DNA from: Cinclus cinclus
Lineage: Eukaryota; Chordata; Aves; Passeriformes; Cinclidae
Assembly: GCF_963662255.1 (NCBI RefSeq)
Contig: NC_085047.1
Location: 22,821,258 to 22,885,257 of the forward strand
Direction: 5' to 3'
DNA length: 64,000 nt
Shown here: positions 1-11,048 of the stretch, one piece after another
Layout: the number at the start of each line of letters is the position of its first letter
How positions within the stretch are numbered: the first letter of the stretch is position 1
Translations under genes and position numbers: made by a program
Notes under the pieces: model-generated
Told to the model about the DNA's origin: nothing
The model's input: the letters and a program-made list of their open reading frames with translations, nothing else
Databases searched by the model: none

Positions 1-326
1 CGAGGAATACTTGCTGCCTTAAGTCGTTCCATGCTCAAGGCATTCATCAGAGCAACACAGTGTGGGAAAAGAGGAGGGAACATTGCAGGACAAATTTCTA
101 TGCCGGGACATTATTGTCTGCGAGACAGCTCTCCGGAGCGCTAGTATTTGGCCAGGCTGAAATCAGCGCCACGGGAAGCCAATCTGACAAGCGGAGTGCA
201 AACGAGCGCGGCGATATGGGGCCGCTTGGCAGGTGGCCGAAGAAAGACGGCTGCCCCGTGAATGTGGTGCCAGAAGGCAAGTTTCAGCAGGGCGTTCCGG
301 GCCAGCTCAATGTGCAGCCACAGTTG

Positions 327-348
327 TTCTAGGCGAGTTCTAGCCGAG
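327..348 (+). repeat. 11-bp imperfect direct repeat inside the unit
   Basis: Two adjacent 11-base segments, TTCTAGGCGAG and TTCTAGCCGAG, differ at one base. The pair recurs in every copy. It is the only adjacent short duplication I noticed within the unit. Confidence 0.85.
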
Positions 349-426
349 AAGCTTTCCGTCTCCATTCACGAGACAAGAAAGGCAGAAGGCAAGGGCACCC
401 AGGGTTGAGAAGAAAAGTGCGCGTAG

Positions 427-434
427 CGAGCTCG
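427..434. repeat. 8-bp perfect palindrome CGAGCTCG
   Basis: A perfect palindrome present in each copy, just upstream of the 445-446 and 458 marker sites. A site this short is not surprising by chance; recorded as a landmark. Confidence 0.7.
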
Positions 435-623
435 TTGCGGCAGAAGCGAAAGCCAGGAGCAGCGCGCTCGGTGCGAGAAGTAGAGGGCGCTTCGCCTCCT
501 TGGGAAGGAAATGGCGTCTGGGCACGAACGACAGCCAGCGAAGCTTCAGGAACAACAGGCTGTTCTGCTCAGCGTACGAGCCTGAAGTGAGTGGCAAGGG
601 GTAAGCGGGCAGTTCCAAGGCAT

Positions 624-639
624 CTAGCTTTCCTGCTAG
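624..639. repeat. Small inverted repeat CTAGC-N6-GCTAG
   Basis: Five-base perfect arms with a six-base loop, present in each copy. Arms of this length are expected by chance in a unit of this size. Confidence 0.6.
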
Positions 640-785
640 CAATGCCATTTCTACCCTGCCGTGCAAAACGTTGTCCTTTGCCGTTATGCTCCGAGATGCA
701 GAGAGCACGTCGGCAGACGCAGTGCAGAGGGAAAGGACACAGTATCCTTGGGAGTGTGACGCCGCTTAGGCGGGCAAAGCAGAAA

Positions 786-801
786 GGTGCCGCCCTGCAC
801 C
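786..801. repeat. Small inverted repeat GGTGC-N6-GCACC
   Basis: Five-base arms with a six-base loop. In copy 18 the extra C (about 24275) falls in the right arm of this structure, a possible slippage site. Confidence 0.6.
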
Positions 802-848
802 GGCTTTGACTGCCTGAGCTTCCTTGCTAGGACAGCACCTGTCGAAAG

Positions 849-867
849 CTGGCAACTAGGCTGCCAG
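849..867. repeat. Inverted repeat CTGGCA-N7-TGCCAG
   Basis: Six-base perfect arms with a seven-base loop containing CTAG. It is invariant in all copies inspected. One or two such structures are expected by chance per unit. Confidence 0.6.
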
Positions 868-1253
868 AGTGCAGAATGTAGGCGGTGCGGCACGCTTGCT
901 TGCCGAAAGCCAGTATCAGCGAGACAGCGTGCTAGGCTCTGTTTCACAGCTCCTTGGAGAACACGCACTTGAAGAATGCCGTCTCTGTTCCGCAAAAGCT
1001 CTGCCCCAGTGAAAGGTGGAAGAAGCAGCCTGTGGCCACGGGCAGAGCTGGTCAACAGCTGCGCCTAACTTTCCCAAGCTGCGAGAGCATTCGCAGCCGA
1101 GTTCTGCTTTGACAGAGCTATTGGTGAACTTTTGCAGTCCCGGAAGCTGCTGAAACCAAGGCTGTGTTCCGCCTCTTCATTCTTGGCTTTCTGTGCTCCA
1201 GCGAGTTGTCAAGCTCGGACACGGCATTCAGCTTTGCCGCCTCTCTGCACGGA

Positions 1254-1279
1254 AAGCACTAGACAGAACTAGTGTGCTT
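1254..1279. repeat. Hairpin CACTAG-N6-CTAGTG with extended arms
   Basis: Core arms at 1257-1262 and 1269-1274 are perfect around a six-base loop. Allowing a two-base TG bulge at 1275-1276, AAG at 1254-1256 also pairs with CTT at 1277-1279, giving nine pairs. It is the strongest local inverted repeat I noticed and does not vary between copies. No function can be assigned. Confidence 0.65.
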
Positions 1280-1381
1280 CGTGCATGCTCTCTCCTCGCT
1301 TTTATGGTCACGGCTCTGCTTTTTGCTTGGCAGCGTTCACAGGGTCCACGGCGTACCTCTTGCACGGCGAGAGGTGGCCGG

Positions 1382-2762
1382 CGAGGAATACTTGCTGCCT
1401 TAAGTCGTTCCATGCTCAAGGCATTCATCAGAGCAACACAGTGTGGGAAAAGAGGAGGGAACATTGCAGGACAAATTTCTATGCCGGGACATTATTGTCT
1501 GCGAGACAGCTCTCCGGAGCGCTAGTATTTGGCCAGGCTGAAATCAGCGCCACGGGAAGCCAATCTGACAAGCGGAGTGCAAACGAGCGCGGCGATATGG
1601 GGCCGCTTGGCAGGTGGCCGAAGAAAGACGGCTGCCCCGTGAATGTGGTGCCAGAAGGCAAGTTTCAGCAGGGCGTTCCGGGCCAGCTCAATGTGCAGCC
1701 GCAGTTGTTCTAGGCGAGTTCTAGCCGAGAAGCTTTCCGTCTCCATTCACGAGACAAGAAAGGCAGAAGGCAAGGGCACCCAGGGTTGAGAAGAAAAGTG
1801 CGCGTAGCGAGCTCGTTGCGGCAGAGCCGAAAGCCAGGAGCAGCGCGCTCGGTGCGAGAAGTAGAGGGCGCTTCGCCTCCTTGGGAAGGAAATCGCGTCT
1901 GGGCACGAACGACAGCCAGTGAAGCTTCAGGAACAACAGGCTGTTCTGCTCAGCGTACGAGCCTGAAGTGAGTGGCAAGGGGTAAGTGGGCAGTTCCAAG
2001 GCATCTAGCTTTCCTGCTAGCAATGCCATTTCTACCCTGCCGTGCAAAACGTTGTCCTTTGCCGTTATGCTCCGAGATGCAGAGAGCACGTCGGCAGACG
2101 CAGTGCAGAGGGAAAGGACACAGTATCCTTGGGAGTGTGACGCCGCTTAGGCGGGCAAAGCAGAAAGGTGCCGCCCTGCACCGGCTTTGACTGCCTGAGC
2201 TTCCTTGCTAGGACAGCACCTGTCGAAAGCTGGCAACTAGGCTGCCAGAGTGCAGAATGTAGGCGGTGCGGCACGCTTGCTTGCCGAAAGCCAGTATCAG
2301 CGAGACAGCGTGCTAGGCTCTGTTTCACAGCTCCTTGGAGAACACGCACTTGAAGAATGCCGTCTCTGTTCCGCAAAAGCTCTGCCCCAGTGAAAGGTGG
2401 AAGAAGCAGCCTGTGGCCACGGGCAGAGCTGGTCAACAGCTGCGCCTAACTTTCCCAAGCTGCGAGAGCATTCGCAGCCGAGTTCTGCTTTGACAGAGCT
2501 ATTGGTGAACTTTTGCGGTCCCGGAAGCTGCTGAAACCAAGGCTGTGTTCCGCCTCTTCATTCTTGGCTTTCTGTGCTCCAGCGAGTTGTCAAGCTCGGA
2601 CACGGCATTCAGCTTTGCCGCCTCTCTGCACGGAAAGCACTAGACAGAACTAGTGTGCTTCGTGCATGCTCTCTCCTCGCTTTTATGGTCACGGCTCTGC
2701 TTTTTGCTTGGCAGCGTTCACAGGGTCCACGGCGTACCTCTTGCACGGCGAGAGGTGGCCGG
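1382..2762 (+). repeat. Satellite copy 2, GC/539T/606T variant
   Basis: Markers are 17C, GC at 445-446, 513C, 539T, 606T, 970T, 1136G, 1366G. It differs from copy 1 at seven sites. It belongs with copies 6 and 8. Confidence 0.98.
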
Positions 2763-4143
2763 CGAGGAATACTTGCTGGCTTAAGTCGTTCCATGCTCAA
2801 GGCATTCATCAGAGCAACACAGTGTGGGAAAAGAGGAGGGAACATTGCAGGACAAATTTCTATGCCGGGACATTATTGTCTGCGAGACAGCTCTCCGGAG
2901 CGCTAGTATTTGGCCAGGCTGAAATCAGCGCCACGGGAAGCCAATCTGACAAGCGGAGTGCAAACGAGCGCGGCGATATGGGGCCGCTTGGCAGGTGGCC
3001 GAAGAAAGACGGCTGCCCCGTGAATGTGGTGCCAGAAGGCAAGTTTCAGCAGGGCGTTCCGGGCCAGCTCAATGTGCAGCCGCAGTTGTTCTAGGCGAGT
3101 TCTAGCCGAGAAGCTTTCCGTCTCCATTCACGAGACAAGAAAGGCAGAAGGCAAGGGCACCCAGGGTTGAGAAGAAAAGTGCGCGTAGCGAGCTCGTTGC
3201 GGCAGAAGCGAAAGCCAGGAGCAGCGCGCTCGGTGCGAGAAGTAGAGGGCGCTTCGCCTCCTTGGGAAGGAAATCGCGTCTGGGCACGAACGACAGCCAG
3301 CGAAGCTTCAGGAACAACAGGCTGTTCTGCTCAGCGTACGAGCCTGAAGTGAGTGGCAAGGGGTAAGCGGGCATTTCCAAGGCATCTAGCTTTCCTGCTA
3401 GCAATGCCATTTCTACCCTGCCGTGCAAAACGTTGTCCTTTGCCGTTATGCTCCGAGATGCAGAGAGCACGTCGGCAGACGCAGTGCAGAGGGAAAGGAC
3501 ACAGTATCCTTGGGAGTGTGACGCCGCTTAGGCGGGCAAAGCAGAAAGGTGCCGCCCTGCACCGGCTTTGACTGCCTGAGCTTCCTTGCTAGGACAGCAC
3601 CTGTCGAAAGCTGGCAACTAGGCTGCCAGAGTGCAGAATGTAGGCGGTGCGGCACGCTTGCTTGCCGAAAGCCAGTATCAGCGAGACAGCGTGCTAGGCT
3701 CTGTTTCACAGCTCCTTGGAGAACACGCACTGGAAGAATGCCGTCTCTGTTCCGCAAAAGCTCTGCCCCAGTGAGAGGTGGAAGAAGCAGCCTGTGGCCA
3801 CGGGCAGAGCTGGTCAACAGCTGCGCCTAACTTTCCCAAGCTGCGAGAGCATTCGCAGCCGAGTTCTGCTTTGACAGAGCTATTGGTGAACTTTTGCAGT
3901 CCCGGAAGCTGCTGAAACCAAGGCTGTGTTCCGCCTCTTCATTCTTGGCTTTCTGTGCTCCAGCGAGTTGTCAAGCTCGGACACGGCATTCAGCTTTGCC
4001 GCCTCTCTGCACGGAAAGCACTAGACAGAACTAGTGTGCTTCGTGCATGCTCTCTCCTCGCTTTTATGGTCACGGCTCTGCTTTTTGCTTGGCAGCGTTC
4101 ACAGGGTCCACGGCGTACCTCTTGCACGGCGAGAGGTGGCCGG
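2763..4143 (+). repeat. Satellite copy 3, 612T/970G/1013G variant
   Basis: Markers are 17G, AG at 445-446, 513C, 612T, 970G, 1013G, 1136A, 1366G. The 612T and 1013G states occur only here and in copy 10, seven units downstream. Confidence 0.98.
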
Positions 4144-5524
4144 CGAGGAATACTTGCTGCCTTAAGTCGTTCCATGCTCAAGGCATTCATCAGAGCAACA
4201 CAGTGTGGGAAAAGAGGAGGGAACATTGCAGGACAAATTTCTATGCCGGGACATTATTGTCTGCGAGACAGCTCTCCGGAGCGCTAGTATTTGGCCAGGC
4301 TGAAATCAGCGCCACGGGAAGCCAATCTGACAAGCGGAGTGCAAACGAGCGCGGCGATATGGGGCCGCTTGGCAGGTGGCCGAAGAAAGACGGCTGCCCC
4401 GTGAATGTGGTGCCAGAAGGCAAGTTTCAGCAGGGCGTTCCGGGCCAGCTCAATGTGCAGCCGCAGTTGTTCTAGGCGAGTTCTAGCCGAGAAGCTTTCC
4501 GTCTCCATTCACGAGACAAGAAAGGCAGAAGGCAAGGGCACCCAGGGTTGAGAAGAAAAGTGCGCGTAGCGAGCTCGTTGCGGCAGAAGCGAAAGCCAGG
4601 AGCAGCGCGCTCGGTGCGAGAAGTAGAGGGCGCTTCGCCTCCTTGGGAAGGAAATGGCGTCTGGGCACGAACGACAGCCAGCGAAGCTTCAGGAACAACA
4701 GGCTGTTCTGCTCAGCGTACGAGCCTGAAGTGAGTGGCAAGGGGTAAGCGGGCAGTTCCAAGGCATCTAGCTTTCCTGCTAGCAATGCCATTTCTACCCT
4801 GCCGTGCAAAACGTTGTCCTTTGCCGTTATGCTCCGAGATGCAGAGAGCACGTCGGCAGACGCAGTGCAGAGGGAAAGGACACAGTATCCTTGGGAGTGT
4901 GACGCCGCTTAGGCGGGCAAAGCAGAAAGGTGCCGCCCTGCACCGGCTTTGACTGCCTGAGCTTCCTTGCTAGGACAGCACCTGTCGAAAGCTGGCAACT
5001 AGGCTGCCAGAGTGCAGAATGTAGGCGGTGCGGCACGCTTGCTTGCCGAAAGCCAGTATCAGCGAGACAGCGTGCTAGGCTCTGTTTCACAGCTCCTTGG
5101 AGAACACGCACTTGAAGAATGCCGTCTCTGTTCCGCAAAAGCTCTGCCCCAGTGAAAGGTGGAAGAAGCAGCCTGTGGCCACGGGCAGAGCTGGTCAACA
5201 GCTGCGCCTAACTTTCCCAAGCTGCGAGAGCATTCGCAGCCGAGTTCTGCTTTGACAGAGCTATTGGTGAACTTTTGCAGTCCCGGAAGCTGCTGAAACC
5301 AAGGCTGTGTTCCGCCTCTTCATTCTTGGCTTTCTGTGCTCCAGCGAGTTGTCAAGCTCGGACACGGCATTCAGCTTTGCCGCCTCTCTGCACGGAAAGC
5401 ACTAGACAGAACTAGTGTGCTTCGTGCATGCTCTCTCCTCGCTTTTATGGTCACGGCTCTGCTTTTTGCTTGGCAGCGTTCACAGGGTCCACGGCGTACC
5501 TCTTGCACGGCGAGAGGTGGCCGG
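4144..5524 (+). repeat. Satellite copy 4, AG/513G variant
   Basis: Markers are 17C, AG at 445-446, 513G, 970T, 1136A, 1366G. By eye it is identical to copies 5 and 9. Confidence 0.98.
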
Positions 5525-6905
5525 CGAGGAATACTTGCTGCCTTAAGTCGTTCCATGCTCAAGGCATTCATCAGAGCAACACAGTGTGGGAAAAGAGGAG
5601 GGAACATTGCAGGACAAATTTCTATGCCGGGACATTATTGTCTGCGAGACAGCTCTCCGGAGCGCTAGTATTTGGCCAGGCTGAAATCAGCGCCACGGGA
5701 AGCCAATCTGACAAGCGGAGTGCAAACGAGCGCGGCGATATGGGGCCGCTTGGCAGGTGGCCGAAGAAAGACGGCTGCCCCGTGAATGTGGTGCCAGAAG
5801 GCAAGTTTCAGCAGGGCGTTCCGGGCCAGCTCAATGTGCAGCCGCAGTTGTTCTAGGCGAGTTCTAGCCGAGAAGCTTTCCGTCTCCATTCACGAGACAA
5901 GAAAGGCAGAAGGCAAGGGCACCCAGGGTTGAGAAGAAAAGTGCGCGTAGCGAGCTCGTTGCGGCAGAAGCGAAAGCCAGGAGCAGCGCGCTCGGTGCGA
6001 GAAGTAGAGGGCGCTTCGCCTCCTTGGGAAGGAAATGGCGTCTGGGCACGAACGACAGCCAGCGAAGCTTCAGGAACAACAGGCTGTTCTGCTCAGCGTA
6101 CGAGCCTGAAGTGAGTGGCAAGGGGTAAGCGGGCAGTTCCAAGGCATCTAGCTTTCCTGCTAGCAATGCCATTTCTACCCTGCCGTGCAAAACGTTGTCC
6201 TTTGCCGTTATGCTCCGAGATGCAGAGAGCACGTCGGCAGACGCAGTGCAGAGGGAAAGGACACAGTATCCTTGGGAGTGTGACGCCGCTTAGGCGGGCA
6301 AAGCAGAAAGGTGCCGCCCTGCACCGGCTTTGACTGCCTGAGCTTCCTTGCTAGGACAGCACCTGTCGAAAGCTGGCAACTAGGCTGCCAGAGTGCAGAA
6401 TGTAGGCGGTGCGGCACGCTTGCTTGCCGAAAGCCAGTATCAGCGAGACAGCGTGCTAGGCTCTGTTTCACAGCTCCTTGGAGAACACGCACTTGAAGAA
6501 TGCCGTCTCTGTTCCGCAAAAGCTCTGCCCCAGTGAAAGGTGGAAGAAGCAGCCTGTGGCCACGGGCAGAGCTGGTCAACAGCTGCGCCTAACTTTCCCA
6601 AGCTGCGAGAGCATTCGCAGCCGAGTTCTGCTTTGACAGAGCTATTGGTGAACTTTTGCAGTCCCGGAAGCTGCTGAAACCAAGGCTGTGTTCCGCCTCT
6701 TCATTCTTGGCTTTCTGTGCTCCAGCGAGTTGTCAAGCTCGGACACGGCATTCAGCTTTGCCGCCTCTCTGCACGGAAAGCACTAGACAGAACTAGTGTG
6801 CTTCGTGCATGCTCTCTCCTCGCTTTTATGGTCACGGCTCTGCTTTTTGCTTGGCAGCGTTCACAGGGTCCACGGCGTACCTCTTGCACGGCGAGAGGTG
6901 GCCGG
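5525..6905 (+). repeat. Satellite copy 5, AG/513G variant
   Basis: It appears identical to its left neighbour, copy 4, which suggests a recent single-unit duplication. Confidence 0.98.
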
Positions 6906-8286
6906 CGAGGAATACTTGCTGCCTTAAGTCGTTCCATGCTCAAGGCATTCATCAGAGCAACACAGTGTGGGAAAAGAGGAGGGAACATTGCAGGACAAAT
7001 TTCTATGCCGGGACATTATTGTCTGCGAGACAGCTCTCCGGAGCGCTAGTATTTGGCCAGGCTGAAATCAGCGCCACGGGAAGCCAATCTGACAAGCGGA
7101 GTGCAAACGAGCGCGGCGATATGGGGCCGCTTGGCAGGTGGCCGAAGAAAGACGGCTGCCCCGTGAATGTGGTGCCAGAAGGCAAGTTTCAGCAGGGCGT
7201 TCCGGGCCAGCTCAATGTGCAGCCGCAGTTGTTCTAGGCGAGTTCTAGCCGAGAAGCTTTCCGTCTCCATTCACGAGACAAGAAAGGCAGAAGGCAAGGG
7301 CACCCAGGGTTGAGAAGAAAAGTGCGCGTAGCGAGCTCGTTGCGGCAGAGCCGAAAGCCAGGAGCAGCGCGCTCGGTGCGAGAAGTAGAGGGCGCTTCGC
7401 CTCCTTGGGAAGGAAATCGCGTCTGGGCACGAACGACAGCCAGTGAAGCTTCAGGAACAACAGGCTGTTCTGCTCAGCGTACGAGCCTGAAGTGAGTGGC
7501 AAGGGGTAAGTGGGCAGTTCCAAGGCATCTAGCTTTCCTGCTAGCAATGCCATTTCTACCCTGCCGTGCAAAACGTTGTCCTTTGCCGTTATGCTCCGAG
7601 ATGCAGAGAGCACGTCGGCAGACGCAGTGCAGAGGGAAAGGACACAGTATCCTTGGGAGTGTGACGCCGCTTAGGCGGGCAAAGCAGAAAGGTGCCGCCC
7701 TGCACCGGCTTTGACTGCCTGAGCTTCCTTGCTAGGACAGCACCTGTCGAAAGCTGGCAACTAGGCTGCCAGAGTGCAGAATGTAGGCGGTGCGGCACGC
7801 TTGCTTGCCGAAAGCCAGTATCAGCGAGACAGCGTGCTAGGCTCTGTTTCACAGCTCCTTGGAGAACACGCACTTGAAGAATGCCGTCTCTGTTCCGCAA
7901 AAGCTCTGCCCCAGTGAAAGGTGGAAGAAGCAGCCTGTGGCCACGGGCAGAGCTGGTCAACAGCTGCGCCTAACTTTCCCAAGCTGCGAGAGCATTCGCA
8001 GCCGAGTTCTGCTTTGACAGAGCTATTGGTGAACTTTTGCAGTCCCGGAAGCTGCTGAAACCAAGGCTGTGTTCCGCCTCTTCATTCTTGGCTTTCTGTG
8101 CTCCAGCGAGTTGTCAAGCTCGGACACGGCATTCAGCTTTGCCGCCTCTCTGCACGGAAAGCACTAGACAGAACTAGTGTGCTTCGTGCATGCTCTCTCC
8201 TCGCTTTTATGGTCACGGCTCTGCTTTTTGCTTGGCAGCGTTCACAGGGTCCACGGCGTACCTCTTGCACGGCGAGAGGTGGCCGG
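6906..8286 (+). repeat. Satellite copy 6, GC/539T/606T variant
   Basis: Markers are 17C, GC at 445-446, 513C, 539T, 606T, 970T, 1366G. It differs from copies 2 and 8 in having A rather than G at 1136, so its 3' part matches the AG/513G class. Confidence 0.98.
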
Positions 8287-9667
8287 CGAGGAATACTTGC
8301 TGGCTTAAGTCGTTCCATGCTCAAGGCATTCATCAGAGCAACACAGTGTGGGAAAAGAGGAGGGAACATTGCAGGACAAATTTCTATGCCGGGACATTAT
8401 TGTCTGCGAGACAGCTCTCCGGAGCGCTAGTATTTGGCCAGGCTGAAATCAGCGCCACGGGAAGCCAATCTGACAAGCGGAGTGCAAACGAGCGCGGCGA
8501 TATGGGGCCGCTTGGCAGGTGGCCGAAGAAAGACGGCTGCCCCGTGAATGTGGTGCCAGAAGGCAAGTTTCAGCAGGGCGTTCCGGGCCAGCTCAATGTG
8601 CAGCCGCAGTTGTTCTAGGCGAGTTCTAGCCGAGAAGCTTTCCGTCTCCATTCACGAGACAAGAAAGGCAGAAGGCAAGGGCACCCAGGGTTGAGAAGAA
8701 AAGTGCGCGTAGCGAGCTCGTTGCGGCAGAAGCGAAAGCCAGGAGCAGCGCGCTCGGTGCGAGAAGTAGAGGGCGCTTCGCCTCCTTGGGAAGGAAATGG
8801 CGTCTGGGCACGAACGACAGCCAGCGAAGCTTCAGGAACAACAGGCTGTTCTGCTCAGCGTACGAGCCTGAAGTGAGTGGCAAGGGGTAAGCGGGCAGTT
8901 CCAAGGCATCTAGCTTTCCTGCTAGCAATGCCATTTCTACCCTGCCGTGCAAAACGTTGTCCTTTGCCGTTATGCTCCGAGATGCAGAGAGCACGTCGGC
9001 AGACGCAGTGCAGAGGGAAAGGACACAGTATCCTTGGGAGTGTGACGCCGCTTAGGCGGGCAAAGCAGAAAGGTGCCGCCCTGCACCGGCTTTGACTGCC
9101 TGAGCTTCCTTGCTAGGACAGCACCTGTCGAAAGCTGGCAACTAGGCTGCCAGAGTGCAGAATGTAGGCGGTGCGGCACGCTTGCTTGCCGAAAGCCAGT
9201 ATCAGCGAGACAGCGTGCTAGGCTCTGTTTCACAGCTCCTTGGAGAACACGCACTTGAAGAATGCCGTCTCTGTTCCGCAAAAGCTCTGCCCCAGTGAAA
9301 GGTGGAAGAAGCAGCCTGTGGCCACGGGCAGAGCTGGTCAACAGCTGCGCCTAACTTTCCCAAGCTGCGAGAGCATTCGCAGCCGAGTTCTGCTTTGACA
9401 GAGCTATTGGTGAACTTTTGCAGTCCCGGAAGCTGCTGAAACCAAGGCTGTGTTCCGCCTCTTCATTCTTGGCTTTCTGTGCTCCAGCGAGTTGTCAAGC
9501 TCGGACACGGCATTCAGCTTTGCCGCCTCTCTGCACGGAAAGCACTAGACAGAACTAGTGTGCTTCGTGCATGCTCTCTCCTCGCTTTTATGGTCACGGC
9601 TCTGCTTTTTGCTTGGCAGCGTTCACAGGGTCCACGGCGTACCTCTTGCACGGCGAGAGGTGGCCGG
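8287..9667 (+). repeat. Satellite copy 7, AG/513G variant with 17G
   Basis: Markers are 17G, AG at 445-446, 513G, 970T, 1136A, 1366G. Only offset 17 separates it from copies 4, 5 and 9. Confidence 0.98.
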
Positions 9668-11048
9668 CGAGGAATACTTGCTGGCTTAAGTCGTTCCATG
9701 CTCAAGGCATTCATCAGAGCAACACAGTGTGGGAAAAGAGGAGGGAACATTGCAGGACAAATTTCTATGCCGGGACATTATTGTCTGCGAGACAGCTCTC
9801 CGGAGCGCTAGTATTTGGCCAGGCTGAAATCAGCGCCACGGGAAGCCAATCTGACAAGCGGAGTGCAAACGAGCGCGGCGATATGGGGCCGCTTGGCAGG
9901 TGGCCGAAGAAAGACGGCTGCCCCGTGAATGTGGTGCCAGAAGGCAAGTTTCAGCAGGGCGTTCCGGGCCAGCTCAATGTGCAGCCGCAGTTGTTCTAGG
10001 CGAGTTCTAGCCGAGAAGCTTTCCGTCTCCATTCACGAGACAAGAAAGGCAGAAGGCAAGGGCACCCAGGGTTGAGAAGAAAAGTGCGCGTAGCGAGCTC
10101 GTTGCGGCAGAGCCGAAAGCCAGGAGCAGCGCGCTCGGTGCGAGAAGTAGAGGGCGCTTCGCCTCCTTGGGAAGGAAATCGCGTCTGGGCACGAACGACA
10201 GCCAGTGAAGCTTCAGGAACAACAGGCTGTTCTGCTCAGCGTACGAGCCTGAAGTGAGTGGCAAGGGGTAAGTGGGCAGTTCCAAGGCATCTAGCTTTCC
10301 TGCTAGCAATGCCATTTCTACCCTGCCGTGCAAAACGTTGTCCTTTGCCGTTATGCTCCGAGATGCAGAGAGCACGTCGGCAGACGCAGTGCAGAGGGAA
10401 AGGACACAGTATCCTTGGGAGTGTGACGCCGCTTAGGCGGGCAAAGCAGAAAGGTGCCGCCCTGCACCGGCTTTGACTGCCTGAGCTTCCTTGCTAGGAC
10501 AGCACCTGTCGAAAGCTGGCAACTAGGCTGCCAGAGTGCAGAATGTAGGCGGTGCGGCACGCTTGCTTGCCGAAAGCCAGTATCAGCGAGACAGCGTGCT
10601 AGGCTCTGTTTCACAGCTCCTTGGAGAACACGCACTTGAAGAATGCCGTCTCTGTTCCGCAAAAGCTCTGCCCCAGTGAAAGGTGGAAGAAGCAGCCTGT
10701 GGCCACGGGCAGAGCTGGTCAACAGCTGCGCCTAACTTTCCCAAGCTGCGAGAGCATTCGCAGCCGAGTTCTGCTTTGACAGAGCTATTGGTGAACTTTT
10801 GCGGTCCCGGAAGCTGCTGAAACCAAGGCTGTGTTCCGCCTCTTCATTCTTGGCTTTCTGTGCTCCAGCGAGTTGTCAAGCTCGGACACGGCATTCAGCT
10901 TTGCCGCCTCTCTGCACGGAAAGCACTAGACAGAACTAGTGTGCTTCGTGCATGCTCTCTCCTCGCTTTTATGGTCACGGCTCTGCTTTTTGCTTGGCAG
11001 CGTTCACAGGGTCCACGGCGTACCTCTTGCACGGCGAGAGGTGGCCGG
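9668..11048 (+). repeat. Satellite copy 8, GC/539T/606T variant
   Basis: Markers are 17G, GC at 445-446, 513C, 539T, 606T, 970T, 1136G, 1366G. It is the last copy to the right with GC at 445-446 or T at 539. Confidence 0.98.

Larger units (their letters stand above)
1..1381 (+). repeat. Satellite copy 1 (reference numbering)
   Basis: Used as the numbering reference. Markers are 17C, AG at 445-446, 513G, 970T, 1136A, 1366G. It is the only copy with A at 320; every other copy has G, making a CpG there. Otherwise it matches copies 4, 5 and 9. Confidence 0.98.

Noticed and set aside
1282..1289. TGCATGC and an AGAGACG-type motif (reverse strand near 981) as apicomplexan promoter elements
   Set aside because: Such short motifs occur by chance in 1.4 kb, and there is no gene for them to serve. 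They do not identify the host.
1319..1325. TTTTT run as a polymerase III terminator of a repeated small RNA gene
   Set aside because: I find no A-box or B-box-like promoter upstream, and a five-T run is common by chance.
1285..1713. 142-codon plus-strand open frame recurring in most copies, and the other recurrent 60-123-codon frames
   Set aside because: They overlap one another on both strands, are broken by the A deletion and by single substitutions, show no recognisable motif or start context, and shift frame between units because 1,381 is not a multiple of three.
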